From Bradyrhizobium lablabi (lineage in GTDB: Bacteria > Pseudomonadota > Alphaproteobacteria > Rhizobiales > Xanthobacteraceae), in assembly GCF_900141755.1 (NCBI RefSeq), contig NZ_LT670844.1:7846000-7909999 (forward strand): a stretch of DNA of 64,000 nt, read 5' to 3'. The notes beneath the pieces were generated by a model. That model was not told the DNA's origin and did not search any database. It saw nothing but the letters and a program-made list of their open reading frames with translations. Both the position numbers and the translations under genes were made by a program. Below, piece after piece: positions 51,393 to 60,672 of the stretch. Every line of letters starts with the position of its first letter. Position 1 is the first letter of the stretch.

Positions 51393-53528
51393 CTACAGTA
51401 GCCCCGCCTCGTAGTTGTCAATCCAGGGATCGACCGCAAAGCTGCGCGAGACGACACCCGACCATGTCCATGTCGCATTCGTCCCGGCCGTGGCCTTCGG
51501 CCCGATGATGATCGCACCGTTCTTCTTCACGGTTGCGTTGGCACCCTTGACCTCCAAGCGAATTATATCGCCTACCAGGGGCGGGATTGTCACGAACCCG
51601 AGTTCCTTGAATTCACCGCTCGTCCTCTCATAGAGCGCGATGCGGTCGTTCTTGAATTCGACCCCGATCAGGTTGCTCGGGTTCGTGAGTCGGCAGGCCA
51701 GAATGCCATTGTAGTAGGTGGGAATTTTCGCCACCGTCGCCTGCACATAATGATCGGCAAAACCGCAATCTGGAGAGGCGTAGGCAGCGCCACGGTATGC
51801 TGTATTGAAGATGGCGAGCTTTTGGCCGCGAATGGCGATATCGCTCGGCGCGCCATCGCCGCCGCCGTCCGGAGCGAACCTCCAATCGGCGCTCGCTCCT
51901 AGGTCTTGGTCGGCGCGATTGAAGTCGTCTTTGAAGAACGCGCTTTCCGTTGTGCCGAAGGCAAGCGTAATCGTTTGATCGGCTTTGTTGCCATTGGCGT
52001 CCGTCGCCCGGACGATCACCTGGCGATTGGCGCCGCTCGGGGCGGCGGTCATAGCGAGCGTGCCTGCACGTCGGTCCGGCAGCACCTTGAACGAGGCCGC
52101 ATCGCGACCCCCGACAATCGACCACGTCACCAGCTTGTTGGCCTTCAGCAGATGCGCGAAATTGACGCGCGCCGCCGCGGTCACGGATGCGGCGGACGTG
52201 ATCGTCGGCGGCGTCGCATCCGAGGCTAGGCCATGGAGGAAGGCGTTGCCCCATCCTGCCAGCTCCGATTGCACAATCGCCTTGGCATGATGCGTGATTG
52301 CCGCAGCGGCGATGCGGAACACGCTATTATAGGCCTCGGCAACAAACACGTTGGTGTTGGGGTCGTTATCGGAAATAACGCCACCCTGAATGAGCACGTC
52401 GGCCCCGGCGACATTCGGCGCATCGCCGCCGTACACGTAATACTGCATCTGCGCGCCGGTGCCGCCGCGCGATTTCGGATTGAGCGCCCGGCAGTTGATA
52501 TTGGTGGTGGAGGGACCCCAGAACTTGTAGTTCACCTTGTTGCCGCTGGCGGTGCAATTCACGTTCGTGACGTCGGTGCCCTTGTCGTCATAGCCAGCAT
52601 CGGTATTTCCGCTGCTCGTGCATTCCTCGCGATAGATGGTGTAGTTGCCGCCCTCGCTCGCGAAGCCGTCGGCGTTCCAAAATCTATCCGGGTTGGAATT
52701 GTGGGTGTCATGGCAATTTGTGACAGTCACCTGGCGCATGGTGATATCGTGCGCCGTTTCATTGCATTCGACCCCGGTCGCGAAATTGTGGCCGTCCTGA
52801 CGTCCTGAGTTCAAGGTGATATTTTCCAAGAGGACCTTGTGGCTATCGCCGCGAATGCGGATCGCCGTTTTTGAGAATCCGGTGCCCGTGATGTTTGTTA
52901 GGACCGTATCAACGTGCGACGTGCCCGCATCGTGCTCAAAGAAGCGCTGGAAGTTATAGGCGGTGCACTCGCTGACCGTGATCCCCTTGTGCGTTGGACC
53001 GGCCAGGTGGAACGGCTGCCCGGTCCTCTGGAAATCGAAGTACTGGAAGGTAAGATAATCCGCGCCCGACGTCAGGACGAAGACGTCCCCGCCGGTGGAC
53101 CAATTCCTGACGTTCGTCACGGCTTCCGGATCAGCCGGGAGCGTCCAAGCGGTGCGGCTTCCGACGATGGTCGCCCTCATTGGTGCGAGCCTCCGGTCGA
53201 CGCCGATGACGGTCACAGGCGATCCGACTTGACCGCCCTTGCTAATGCTGATTCTGTTGCCGATGAACGAATAGGGCCCGGCGTCGGCGCGGACGTAGAC
53301 GGTGCCGCCAGGACCGGCCGCCGCGATCATATCGTTGAGCTGCCAGATTGATGCGGCATTCGCCCAACTATCGCCGGTTCCGTTGCCTGCCGGCGCCGGC
53401 GCGATATAGCGGACGTGCGTCGCGAGCGGTGGCGACGCAGAGGTCGCTTTGGGCGAAGCAGCTTTTGCGGGTCTCCCAAGTGAAGAGAGACTCGCAACGA
53501 GCAGAGCGCGGCGGGTCACGAACATCAC
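51393..53528 (-). CDS. secreted multidomain beta-helix protein
   Basis: 711 aa. A twin-arginine-like signal (FVTRRALLVASLSSLGRPAK) leads to a right-handed beta-helix (about residues 60-400) with Asn/Thr-rich coils (AIRIRGDSHKVLLENITLNS, GFASEGGNYTIYREECTSSG). Next is a cadherin/Ig-like module (about 425-525; VIVRATDANGNKADQTITLA) and a C-terminal jelly-roll/LamG-like domain (FFKDDFNRADQDLGASADWR onwards). Such layouts belong to polysaccharide lyases or glycan-binding proteins. Placed inside the exopolysaccharide cluster and transcribed against it, it may trim or bind the product. No catalytic residues identified. Confidence 0.75.
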   Translation of the reverse strand: MMFVTRRALLVASLSSLGRPAKAASPKATSASPPLATHVRYIAPAPAGNGTGDSWANAASIWQLNDMIAAAGPGGTVYVRADAGPYSFIGNRISISKGGQVGSPVTVIGVDRRLAPMRATIVGSRTAWTLPADPEAVTNVRNWSTGGDVFVLTSGADYLTFQYFDFQRTGQPFHLAGPTHKGITVSECTAYNFQRFFEHDAGTSHVDTVLTNITGTGFSKTAIRIRGDSHKVLLENITLNSGRQDGHNFATGVECNETAHDITMRQVTVTNCHDTHNSNPDRFWNADGFASEGGNYTIYREECTSSGNTDAGYDDKGTDVTNVNCTASGNKVNYKFWGPSTTNINCRALNPKSRGGTGAQMQYYVYGGDAPNVAGADVLIQGGVISDNDPNTNVFVAEAYNSVFRIAAAAITHHAKAIVQSELAGWGNAFLHGLASDATPPTITSAASVTAAARVNFAHLLKANKLVTWSIVGGRDAASFKVLPDRRAGTLAMTAAPSGANRQVIVRATDANGNKADQTITLAFGTTESAFFKDDFNRADQDLGASADWRFAPDGGGDGAPSDIAIRGQKLAIFNTAYRGAAYASPDCGFADHYVQATVAKIPTYYNGILACRLTNPSNLIGVEFKNDRIALYERTSGEFKELGFVTIPPLVGDIIRLEVKGANATVKKNGAIIIGPKATAGTNATWTWSGVVSRSFAVDPWIDNYEAGLL

Positions 53529-53630
53529 CGCATTTTACATCCCCGCGCCGCTCTGACCAAGGACGTGGCCGGGAACCCCGTCAGGACCGACATCAATGGG
53601 TGCGCCGATCCTTTTTCTGAGGGAGGCATA

Positions 53631-54578
53631 GTGACAATCAAACCACGCTCACTCGTGATCGGCGCTGCGACGTACATTCCTGGGCTGCGAAACTTCACAG
53701 GCAGGAGAACGGGCGGCACGGTGTCCGCGCGGTATTGCTACTCTGTCTGGTTGCGCCATTTATGCATGCTGCACTGGCATGGTCTGCCTACGACGTTCGA
53801 AACGGTCGCTGAGCTTGGTCCGGGCGACTCCCTCGGCACGGGCTTGGCCGCACTCCTGTCCGGAACAGGACAATACGTCGCGCTGGATGTAGTCCGGTAC
53901 GCAGATAGCGCCCGCAACCTTCAAATCCTGGAGGAACTGGTTGCACTCTTTCGAAATCGCGAGCCAATACCTGATCAAGTGGAGTTCCCGCTCGTTCAAC
54001 CGCCGCTGTCGTCATACGCCTTTCCAGCTTTTCTTACGGCGGCGCGCCTGGAGGCCGCGCTCGGCCCCGGCCGGCTCGACCTGATCCGAGCCGCGGTGGC
54101 TAGTCCAGGGACGAGCCTCCGTGACGGGAAGGCGGTCTGTTATAACGCTCCTTGGACCGCGGAAATGATCGGGGACGCTGCAGCGGACCTCGTATTCTCC
54201 CAAGGAGTACTCCAATTTGTCCGTGATTTGCCGAGAGCGTACACAGAAATGGTGGGCTGGTTGAAACAGGGCGGGATCATGTCTCATGAGATCGCTTTCC
54301 AGTCGATTGGGATCACGGCCGAATGGAATGGCCACTGGTCGTGCTCGGACACGCTCTGGAAGCTAGCGGTGGGAAGGCGGCGGCATGCGACCAATCGCGA
54401 GCCACATTCGACGCACATCGGACTGCTGGAAAAGGCGGGGTGCCAAGTCGTGACCGACGAGCGCAGCGTCCGGCGGTCGGGTATCAGTGGAGCGAAACTC
54501 GCGCCCCGCTTTCGCCATCTGACCGACGACGATCTCACGACGAGCAGCGCGCTAATACAAGCGGTGAAGTTGGCCTGA
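53631..54578 (+). CDS. SAM-dependent methyltransferase-like protein of the polysaccharide cluster
   Basis: 315 aa from a GTG at 53631, with GGGAGG at 53621-53626; the reading from 53565 lacks a site. A Rossmann-type motif I is seen in VAELGPGDSLGTGLAALLSG with QYVALDVV (acidic loop residue), and a post-motif strand DLVFSQGVLQFVRDLPRAY. The family of this protein is not one I can name; sugar methylation or a similar modification is inferred from context. Confidence 0.7.
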   Translation: MTIKPRSLVIGAATYIPGLRNFTGRRTGGTVSARYCYSVWLRHLCMLHWHGLPTTFETVAELGPGDSLGTGLAALLSGTGQYVALDVVRYADSARNLQILEELVALFRNREPIPDQVEFPLVQPPLSSYAFPAFLTAARLEAALGPGRLDLIRAAVASPGTSLRDGKAVCYNAPWTAEMIGDAAADLVFSQGVLQFVRDLPRAYTEMVGWLKQGGIMSHEIAFQSIGITAEWNGHWSCSDTLWKLAVGRRRHATNREPHSTHIGLLEKAGCQVVTDERSVRRSGISGAKLAPRFRHLTDDDLTTSSALIQAVKLA

Positions 54579-54877
54579 GCGTTCTACTTATTGCACTGAC
54601 GCATTTTTTACAGCGGACGAGCGCCCACTTCGCCGGAAAACACTCTGGTCGACGACGACCCCCGCCTAACGGCCGTTTCAAGCGGGAGCTCTTTAGAACG
54701 CCGATGCTCGGCCGGCTGGCGCTTTGCGTAGCCAAGAGAGCATCGTGAACGCGATACCTCCTGCGCCCTCTGACCCCTGACGAACCATTTGTATTGGGAA
54801 CGGTTTCCGCGCGGGCGATCGTGTTTACCCGGCCTCAACCGCTTGCTTGCAATCAGGGTCTGTGCTTGCGTTGCGGA
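54579..54877. other. 299-bp non-coding gap in the polysaccharide cluster
   Basis: Between two plus-strand methyltransferase genes. The open frames crossing it have no start signal or recognisable domain, and I see no strong hairpin. It probably holds a promoter for the FkbM gene that follows. Confidence 0.4.
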
Positions 54878-55711
54878 ATGTTGGAACAATTGGAACTTGG
54901 GCGTTGGTGGAAAGCCGTCAAAGCGTTCGGCCTCGGACAAGGAACGAGCGCATACTTCTTCCTTGCGTTGCCTCGCCTGTCCCGATTTGCCGGGAGGAAG
55001 GCGAAGCCGATGCGCATTCCCAGCGTCCCGCACCCGATCTGGCTGCGCCCGGCGACAACCGACTGGTACGTCATGGAGCAGATTTTTATCGATCAAGGCT
55101 TCAGTTTGTCGCGTTGGCCGGGGCACGAGCGCGCCATTCGTTCAAACTACGACAGGATGCTCGAGCGCGGTCAAATTCCCGTGATCTTGGATTGCGGCGC
55201 GCATATTGGCCTTGCTGCCCTTTGGTTCGCACAGCGGTTTCTTCGTGCTCGCATATTCGCGGTCGAGCCCGCGCAAGACAATTTCGAACTCTTGCGCCAG
55301 AATGTTTCTTCTCATCCCAACATCACGCCGATACACGCCGCCATATGGGATCGCGACACGCGGGTCGATCTGGTCAATCCGGACGGTGAGCCCTGGGCAT
55401 GGGCGGCGCGCGAATCCGGTTCCGGTGAGGTGCAGACCGTCACCGTGCGCGACCTCCTGCAGCGCGAGCCCAATGGCCTCCCGCTCATCGTCAAGATCGA
55501 TATCGAAGGCGGCGAGATCGAGCTATTCCGCTCGAACGTCGAATGGATCGAGCAAACGCCCCTGATCGTATTCGAGCTGCACGATTGGCAAGGCGGTTGG
55601 CGCGGGGCGGGACACTCCGTGTTTTCACGCCTCAGCACGCATCCTCGGGACTACATGCAACGTGCCGACAACATGTTTTCCTTCGCGCACTCCTTGGCGC
55701 AGATGAATTGA
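54878..55711 (+). CDS. FkbM-family methyltransferase
   Basis: 277 aa from the ATG at 54878. The SAM pocket starts IPVILDCGAHIGLAALWFAQ with the acidic residue in IFAVEPAQDNFELL, and FkbM landmarks VTVRDLLQ and LPLIVKIDIEGGEIELFRSN (IDIEGGE is the most typical FkbM motif). Methyltransferases of this family O-methylate sugars in exopolysaccharides and lipid-linked glycans. The ribosome site is weak, and upstream in-frame starts exist. Confidence 0.85.
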   Translation: MLEQLELGRWWKAVKAFGLGQGTSAYFFLALPRLSRFAGRKAKPMRIPSVPHPIWLRPATTDWYVMEQIFIDQGFSLSRWPGHERAIRSNYDRMLERGQIPVILDCGAHIGLAALWFAQRFLRARIFAVEPAQDNFELLRQNVSSHPNITPIHAAIWDRDTRVDLVNPDGEPWAWAARESGSGEVQTVTVRDLLQREPNGLPLIVKIDIEGGEIELFRSNVEWIEQTPLIVFELHDWQGGWRGAGHSVFSRLSTHPRDYMQRADNMFSFAHSLAQMN

Positions 55712-55755
55712 TCGCGTTATCCAGCCCCACTATTTCTGCTTGTTACGTAAGCTCG

Positions 55756-56586
55756 CTACCGCAAGCTGGCGTGAATATCATACCAACCAGGGAACTGCCG
55801 TCGGTACAGCCGCGACAACAGGCGCGGTATGCGCATTCCGCCTCGAAAGTCGTGCACAATCCCATCATCGCCAAATAAACGGTAGAGACCAAAGATCGCG
55901 CGGAATCGCCGAAGGCATTCGCCATAGTTCAACCAGCGGCCGGAAAGATCCTCCCCAAATGGTCCAGAAGCGCCGTCGACGAAGACATGGTGCAGCGGTT
56001 CGCCCCGAAGAGTTGTCGTCGCAATTCGGGTGCCCGGGATCGACGCTTGCTGAACAGGCTTGAATGTCCGGTAACCAAGACGCTTGAGGAGGTTCAATTC
56101 GGAGACGAGCTGCGAGAAGTCGACTTTTTCAGCCTCCATCGAAATGTAGGGTGGGCGATCCTCGAATCGCCCCAGCTCGTCCAGAACCAGGTGATCGGCG
56201 CCCTCGATATCAATCTTCAAATAGAACGGAATTCCATGTGTGCGAAACATCTCAGCAAGATCGACTCGGCCAACCTCGATCTTGACTGATCGCGTTCCAA
56301 ATTTTTCATTTCGCTCCACCCATCTTTGATCAATAGTGCCCCACTCGGATTTCTGCAGGTTCTTATAAAAGGCGATGCGCTCACCCGCTGCTTCTGGAGC
56401 GACGGCACCTTCGATTATTCGCAATCGGTGGTCGGCAATCGGCTGCTGGAAGTGGTCCCTGCAATGGGCGACGAGGTCGGGGTCGGCCTCGAAGGCGACA
56501 ACCTTGAACCCTTTTTTCAGATAGAAGTCGGTGTCCTCGCCTTTGTGCAAGCCGACATCGAAAATCAGATCGGGGTGGTGCGCCAT
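55756..56586 (-). CDS. FkbM-family methyltransferase
   Basis: 276 aa from the ATG at 56586, with GAGAGG before it; the frame is open to 56799 but the extra 71 residues do not fit the family and may belong to a fused relic. Motif I is LIFDVGLHKGEDTDFYLKKG with VVAFEADPDLVAHC, and the FkbM DIEGADHLVLDE motif is in FYLKIDIEGADHLVL. The two FkbM genes converge with about 45 bp between their stops. Different from the 54878-55711 protein in sequence, so probably a second modification step. Confidence 0.85.
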   Translation of the reverse strand: MAHHPDLIFDVGLHKGEDTDFYLKKGFKVVAFEADPDLVAHCRDHFQQPIADHRLRIIEGAVAPEAAGERIAFYKNLQKSEWGTIDQRWVERNEKFGTRSVKIEVGRVDLAEMFRTHGIPFYLKIDIEGADHLVLDELGRFEDRPPYISMEAEKVDFSQLVSELNLLKRLGYRTFKPVQQASIPGTRIATTTLRGEPLHHVFVDGASGPFGEDLSGRWLNYGECLRRFRAIFGLYRLFGDDGIVHDFRGGMRIPRLLSRLYRRQFPGWYDIHASLR

Positions 56587-56839
56587 CTGCGTTGCCTCTC
56601 GATCTCGACTGTCTAACTCTGATCCTTTTCGAGCGGCTAGGTCGGCGTTGTCGCTCCGCAGTGTCTCTTCAAGCGATTTCGTTCCGAACGTCTCTCCGCG
56701 CTGATAGCTACAGAGGTGCGATTTTAGGTCAGCGTTGACTACCTTTCTCCTACATTGATCGACTGATGCCAAAGTCCGCAATTTAGCCATGGAACGCATT
56801 TATTGAAGACTAGCCCTATCGGCTCATGGACCGGCCTGC

Positions 56840-58060
56840 ATGCAAGCCACAGAGTCCAAGAGACAGCACTTGTCGACCGGGCCTCCTGCTGCGGCCCGCG
56901 CGCTCGCAGGTCATGATAGCGCCGGCCGTGCGGGGCTGGTCTCAGTCATCATTCCCGCCTACAACGAGGCTGCGACCATCGAAAGGACCATTTCTTCGGT
57001 ACGCAACCAGACCTATTCAGATCTGGAGATGCAGGTCGTCGACGACGGTTCGACCGACGAGACTGCCGCTATAGTCCAGCGCCTTGCGGAAATAGACCAC
57101 AGGATCACGCTTCTACGGAAGCCTAACGGCGGCCTCGTGTCAGCTCGCAACTATGGAATTGCGCATGCGGGTGGAGAGTTCATTGCCCCCATCGACGCCG
57201 ATGACCTCTGGCATCCGGACAAGATCAAGAAGCAAATGGTGGTCATGCGGGTCCGTGGGGATCATGTTGGGCTAGTCTACTGCTGGTCGCGGGCGATCGA
57301 TGAACGGGACCGGGTGCTCTTCGATATCACGCCGTGCATATTTCGAGGCAATGTCTATACGGCTCTGATCCTTAGAAACTTCCTGTCCAGCGGCGCGCCT
57401 TTGGTTCGCAGACGCTGCGTCGAAGAACTGGGTGGCTACGATGCGACACTTTCCTCCCGAGGGGCCGCTTGCTGCGAGGACCTGAAGTTCAATCTGGAGG
57501 TCGCTGAGCGCTATGACTTCGATCTCGTTCCGGAGTTCCTGCTTGCACACCGCATCCGTGCGGGAAGCATGTCGACCGATAGCGATGCCATGTTGCGCTC
57601 CTACGAGGTGGTGATCGAGGAGGTACGAACGCGACATCCTGAATTGCCGGCTAGGCTATTTCGCTGGGCAGACGGACACCAACACCTGGAGCTCGGGCTC
57701 ACGTACGTGGCCGGTGGGCAGTGGTCGACAGGAGCCCCACTGCTTCTCAAAGCGCTGGTCGAAGATCCTCCTGCCACCATCCGACGAGGGACGAGGCGGG
57801 TCTTTGCGCGCCTCTGGAGGTCAAGCGGATTTGGTGCGCTCGTAAGAGCGAGGCGCCATGGCGGAGCGGGTAATACAGTGGTCAATCGCAACTTCTTCGA
57901 GGTTGACCCGACCATTCTGTGCGGACGTCCAAGAGCGCCATGGAACCGAAAGAGGCTCGCTCACGCTGCTGCACTGTTCGTAGAGCGCCGCGCGGATGTC
58001 CCATCCGGCGCGGATCACCATTCGCCTGAAGATGTGGGAGCTGATATCCGTCAAATCTGA
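56840..58060 (+). CDS. glycosyltransferase family 2 protein (copy 1)
   Basis: 406 aa. GT-A motifs: VSVIIPAYNEAATIERTISS, VVDDGSTDETA, GGLVSARNYGIAHAGGEFIA, and the DXD-type PIDADDLWHPDKIKK, then CEDLKFNLEVAERYDFDLVP with the catalytic-base ED. The C-terminal 80 residues (from about FGALVRARRHGGAGN) are basic. The last 241 bp from 57820 are repeated at the end of a second copy at 60673-61892. It begins the glycosyltransferase-methyltransferase-flippase unit. Confidence 0.9.
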   Translation: MQATESKRQHLSTGPPAAARALAGHDSAGRAGLVSVIIPAYNEAATIERTISSVRNQTYSDLEMQVVDDGSTDETAAIVQRLAEIDHRITLLRKPNGGLVSARNYGIAHAGGEFIAPIDADDLWHPDKIKKQMVVMRVRGDHVGLVYCWSRAIDERDRVLFDITPCIFRGNVYTALILRNFLSSGAPLVRRRCVEELGGYDATLSSRGAACCEDLKFNLEVAERYDFDLVPEFLLAHRIRAGSMSTDSDAMLRSYEVVIEEVRTRHPELPARLFRWADGHQHLELGLTYVAGGQWSTGAPLLLKALVEDPPATIRRGTRRVFARLWRSSGFGALVRARRHGGAGNTVVNRNFFEVDPTILCGRPRAPWNRKRLAHAAALFVERRADVPSGADHHSPEDVGADIRQI

Positions 58061-60169
58061 CATGTAGAGCACGAGATGATGTCCTCGGTCCAAAAGAGAC
58101 TTGCTGCTGGTTTGAAGTCGATTCTCCCCATCGCCGTCACGCAGAGGCTTCAAGCCTGGTGGCAAGACGCGGCCATACGCAGGTCTCTACTTTGGCCGCC
58201 ATTCGGTGCTGTTGCATCCCATGACCTCTTGCGTCGAACCTCCCCGATAAGTCGGCTGTACGGTGCCGATCGCGGCACCGCCATCGATAGGTACTACATC
58301 GAAGACTTTCTGGCTCGCCATGCGAACGACATCCGCGGCGTCGTGCTTGAGATCCAAGATGACGCGTATACCAAGCGTTTTGGCAAGAGCCACGTTAAAC
58401 GAAGCGAGGTACTGAGTGTCTCACCTGGAAGCAAGGTGACGATCGTCGCTGACCTCACGTCCGCAGATCAAATTCCGTCGAGCACGTTCGATTGCATCAT
58501 TCTAACTCAGACGCTGCAATACATTTACGACCTGCCCGCCGCCGTGAGAACGATTTATCGAATTCTGGCGCCCGGCGGGGTGCTGCTTGCGACCGTCCCC
58601 GGCATATGCGCCATCGGGCCGGAAAGCTGGCCATGTTATTGGTCCTTCAGACCGGCATCGGTAGAGAGGCTCATTGCGGACGCCTTTCCTGGCGGCAGCG
58701 TTTGCGTCGAATCCGCCGGAAACGTGCTCGCCGCGATTGCCTTTCTGCACGGGCTTGCCCTCGAGGAAGTCGATCGCACTGCTCTCGATGTCCATGATCC
58801 GGCGTATCCCGTGGTCGTGCGTGTTCGGGCGGTGAAATGATCGATGGTGCCGGTTTGGAGGGCCAAGAAGACTGTCGCCCCCCCAATTGACCCCTCCCGA
58901 GAAGAGTTGCTTTCAGTCGAACAAGTCGGTCGATGGTCTGGCCCTCGATTATTTTGTTCCGTCGACGTCCTGTCGAAGCCGGACCAGGGGATCGGCAGTG
59001 CAATGTCGGCTTCTTTATTGTAGACTGTCACAGTGTCAGCGACAGAGGTCGCCATCTTGTGCGTTTTCGCCCAAGCATGGCGCGAGGTCGCCTGTGGAAC
59101 GGGAACCCGGTGCCACATTCGGCCCCATGACGCTCCGTGTCCGTACCAAAACTTCGTTCGCTGCCAGCATCAAAGTGCGGGGTTCAGGTGCCTATCCCAT
59201 TTCAAATCTCGAACCAGCGGCTGCGGTACGATGCCCAACGCGCGAGTTTCCTCAATCTCAGCGCCCGCGGCATAGATTTCCTCTTCCAGTTCGTCAGCAT
59301 GGTCATCCTGGCGCGATTGCTCACTCCCGCCGATTTCGGAGTGTTCGCGATGGCGACACCCTTCGTCTGGATCCTCATGACCTTTGGCGATCTGGGGTTG
59401 GCGGCCGCGGTGCTTCAGCAGCGCGACTTGAACGAAGGGCAGGCCTCTGCCGTCTTTCGCATCAATTTGGTGGCCGGGATCGCGTTCGGCGGGCTGTTCC
59501 TGCTCTGCGCGCCGTTGCTTGGCTCGTTCTACGGCGATCCTGAGGTGACGCAGGTCGCGGCCGCCCTGAGTCTCATGTTCGTTTTTTCCGGGTTCACAGC
59601 CGTGCAGCAAGCGCTTCTTCGCCGCGCCCTGATGTTTGACACGTTGCTGCGCGCGCAGATCGCCGCATCGCTGGTGTCATCGGTAATGGCGGTGACCTTT
59701 GCGCTCAAGGGCGCCGGTTACTGGGCGTTGACCATCCGTGCGCTCGCCGATCCATTTGTCTACGGCATCGTGGTCTGGACCTCGACTGGCTGGGTGCCAA
59801 CCCGCGCCGAATGGGACGACACCGCCAGGGCCCTGCTGCGATACGGCAGGTATTGCATCGGATCCTCGCTTCTCTTTTCGATCGGGCGGCAAGCCAACAA
59901 CGTCTTGATCGGTTGGCGCTACGGAAGCACTGAACTCGGGCCTTTCGCGCTCGCGAACCGACTGCTTCTTCTTCCGGCTCAGCAGATTTCTTGGCCGCTC
60001 GGCCAGGTCATGGTCCCGACTCTGAGCCGTCTCCAGGGTGACCCTGATCGGCTGAAGAGGTGGTATTTGAAGCTACTTCGATTGGTGACCTTTGCGTCGT
60101 TCCCGCCGTTGTTCAGCTTGGCGATCTGTGCCGACGACGTCGTCCACGTGATCGCGGGTCCGCAGTGGG
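57820..60169. repeat. first copy of a long direct repeat, about 2.35 kb
   Basis: From GTCAAGCGGATTTGGTGCG at 57820 to at least 60169 the sequence matches 61652-64000 base for base as far as I compared, apart from small indels near 59327 and 59346. It covers the 3' end of the glycosyltransferase, the whole methyltransferase, the gap after it and two thirds of the flippase gene. The repeat distance is 3832 bp before the indels and 3831 after. Confidence 0.9.
58076..58840 (+). CDS. class I SAM-dependent methyltransferase (copy 1)
   Basis: 254 aa, identical in translation to the copy at 61908-62672. The C-terminal half is a Methyltransf_11-type domain (VTIVADLTSADQIPSSTFDC, ILTQTLQYIYDLPAAVRTIY, LAPGGVLLATVPGIC). 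The usual glycine-rich motif I is not evident: the expected place reads IRGVVLEIQDDAYTKRFGKS. It may therefore be a methyltransferase relative with altered cofactor binding or a glycan-modifying enzyme. It starts 15 bp after the glycosyltransferase stop. Confidence 0.8.
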   Translation: MMSSVQKRLAAGLKSILPIAVTQRLQAWWQDAAIRRSLLWPPFGAVASHDLLRRTSPISRLYGADRGTAIDRYYIEDFLARHANDIRGVVLEIQDDAYTKRFGKSHVKRSEVLSVSPGSKVTIVADLTSADQIPSSTFDCIILTQTLQYIYDLPAAVRTIYRILAPGGVLLATVPGICAIGPESWPCYWSFRPASVERLIADAFPGGSVCVESAGNVLAAIAFLHGLALEEVDRTALDVHDPAYPVVVRVRAVK

Positions 60170-60651
60170 GCCACGCGACCAATATCTTAAGGCTGCTCGC
60201 CCCCGTGGCCGCCCTGCAGGTGGGCTACGCCAGCACTGATTGGCTGATGCGATCGCAGGGACAGGCGGACCGTTTTTTTCGTTGGACGGTAATCGACACG
60301 ACAGCCAGCCTTCTCGGCTGCGTTCTCGGTCTTCGCTGGGGAGCGATTGGCGTTGCCGCAGGGCTCGCCACAGCGAACCTCGTTTTGTTTCTTCCAGGCT
60401 TTGCTTATGCCGCAAAAGGCACAACAATCCGGCTCATGGACGCGCTAGAGGCCATGCTTCCCTGTTTCCTGTTGATGATGATGACCGTGCCAGCGGTATG
60501 GGCGCTCAGGCATTTCATCGCACAAGACTGGACTCCGTTTCCTCGCTTGCTCCTGACCGGAGTGACGATCGCCGCCATTATGGCGTGCGGAACCGTCTGG
60601 ATGTATGGTCGCTCGGTTCTGAACCTCCACTTACTGAGATCAGAGCCTTGA
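59137..60651 (+). CDS. oligosaccharide flippase (Wzx-type, MATE/MVF superfamily)
   Basis: 504 aa from a GTG at 59137; a second GTG at 59188 is possible. Twelve to fourteen hydrophobic segments. The N-terminus (FLNLSARGIDFLFQFVSMVI, then ARLLTPADFGVFAMATPFVW) is a Polysacc_synt_3/WzxC pattern, and IGRQANNVLIGWRYGSTELG with GPFALANRLLLLPAQQISWP fits too. It exports lipid-linked repeat units to the periplasm. The 296 bp before it hold no gene. Intact, unlike its second copy. Confidence 0.9.
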   Translation: MSVPKLRSLPASKCGVQVPIPFQISNQRLRYDAQRASFLNLSARGIDFLFQFVSMVILARLLTPADFGVFAMATPFVWILMTFGDLGLAAAVLQQRDLNEGQASAVFRINLVAGIAFGGLFLLCAPLLGSFYGDPEVTQVAAALSLMFVFSGFTAVQQALLRRALMFDTLLRAQIAASLVSSVMAVTFALKGAGYWALTIRALADPFVYGIVVWTSTGWVPTRAEWDDTARALLRYGRYCIGSSLLFSIGRQANNVLIGWRYGSTELGPFALANRLLLLPAQQISWPLGQVMVPTLSRLQGDPDRLKRWYLKLLRLVTFASFPPLFSLAICADDVVHVIAGPQWGHATNILRLLAPVAALQVGYASTDWLMRSQGQADRFFRWTVIDTTASLLGCVLGLRWGAIGVAAGLATANLVLFLPGFAYAAKGTTIRLMDALEAMLPCFLLMMMTVPAVWALRHFIAQDWTPFPRLLLTGVTIAAIMACGTVWMYGRSVLNLHLLRSEP

Positions 60652-60672
60652 TCGGCACATGGGCCTGAACGA

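Noticed and set aside
54323..54748. Frame extending from the methyltransferase gene into the gap at 54579-54877
   Set aside because: It is out of frame with the methyltransferase motifs and has shadow-like composition.
59033..59275. 80-codon frame before the flippase gene (also at 62865-63107)
   Set aside because: It overlaps the flippase start, has no ribosome site, and recurs only because the whole region is duplicated.
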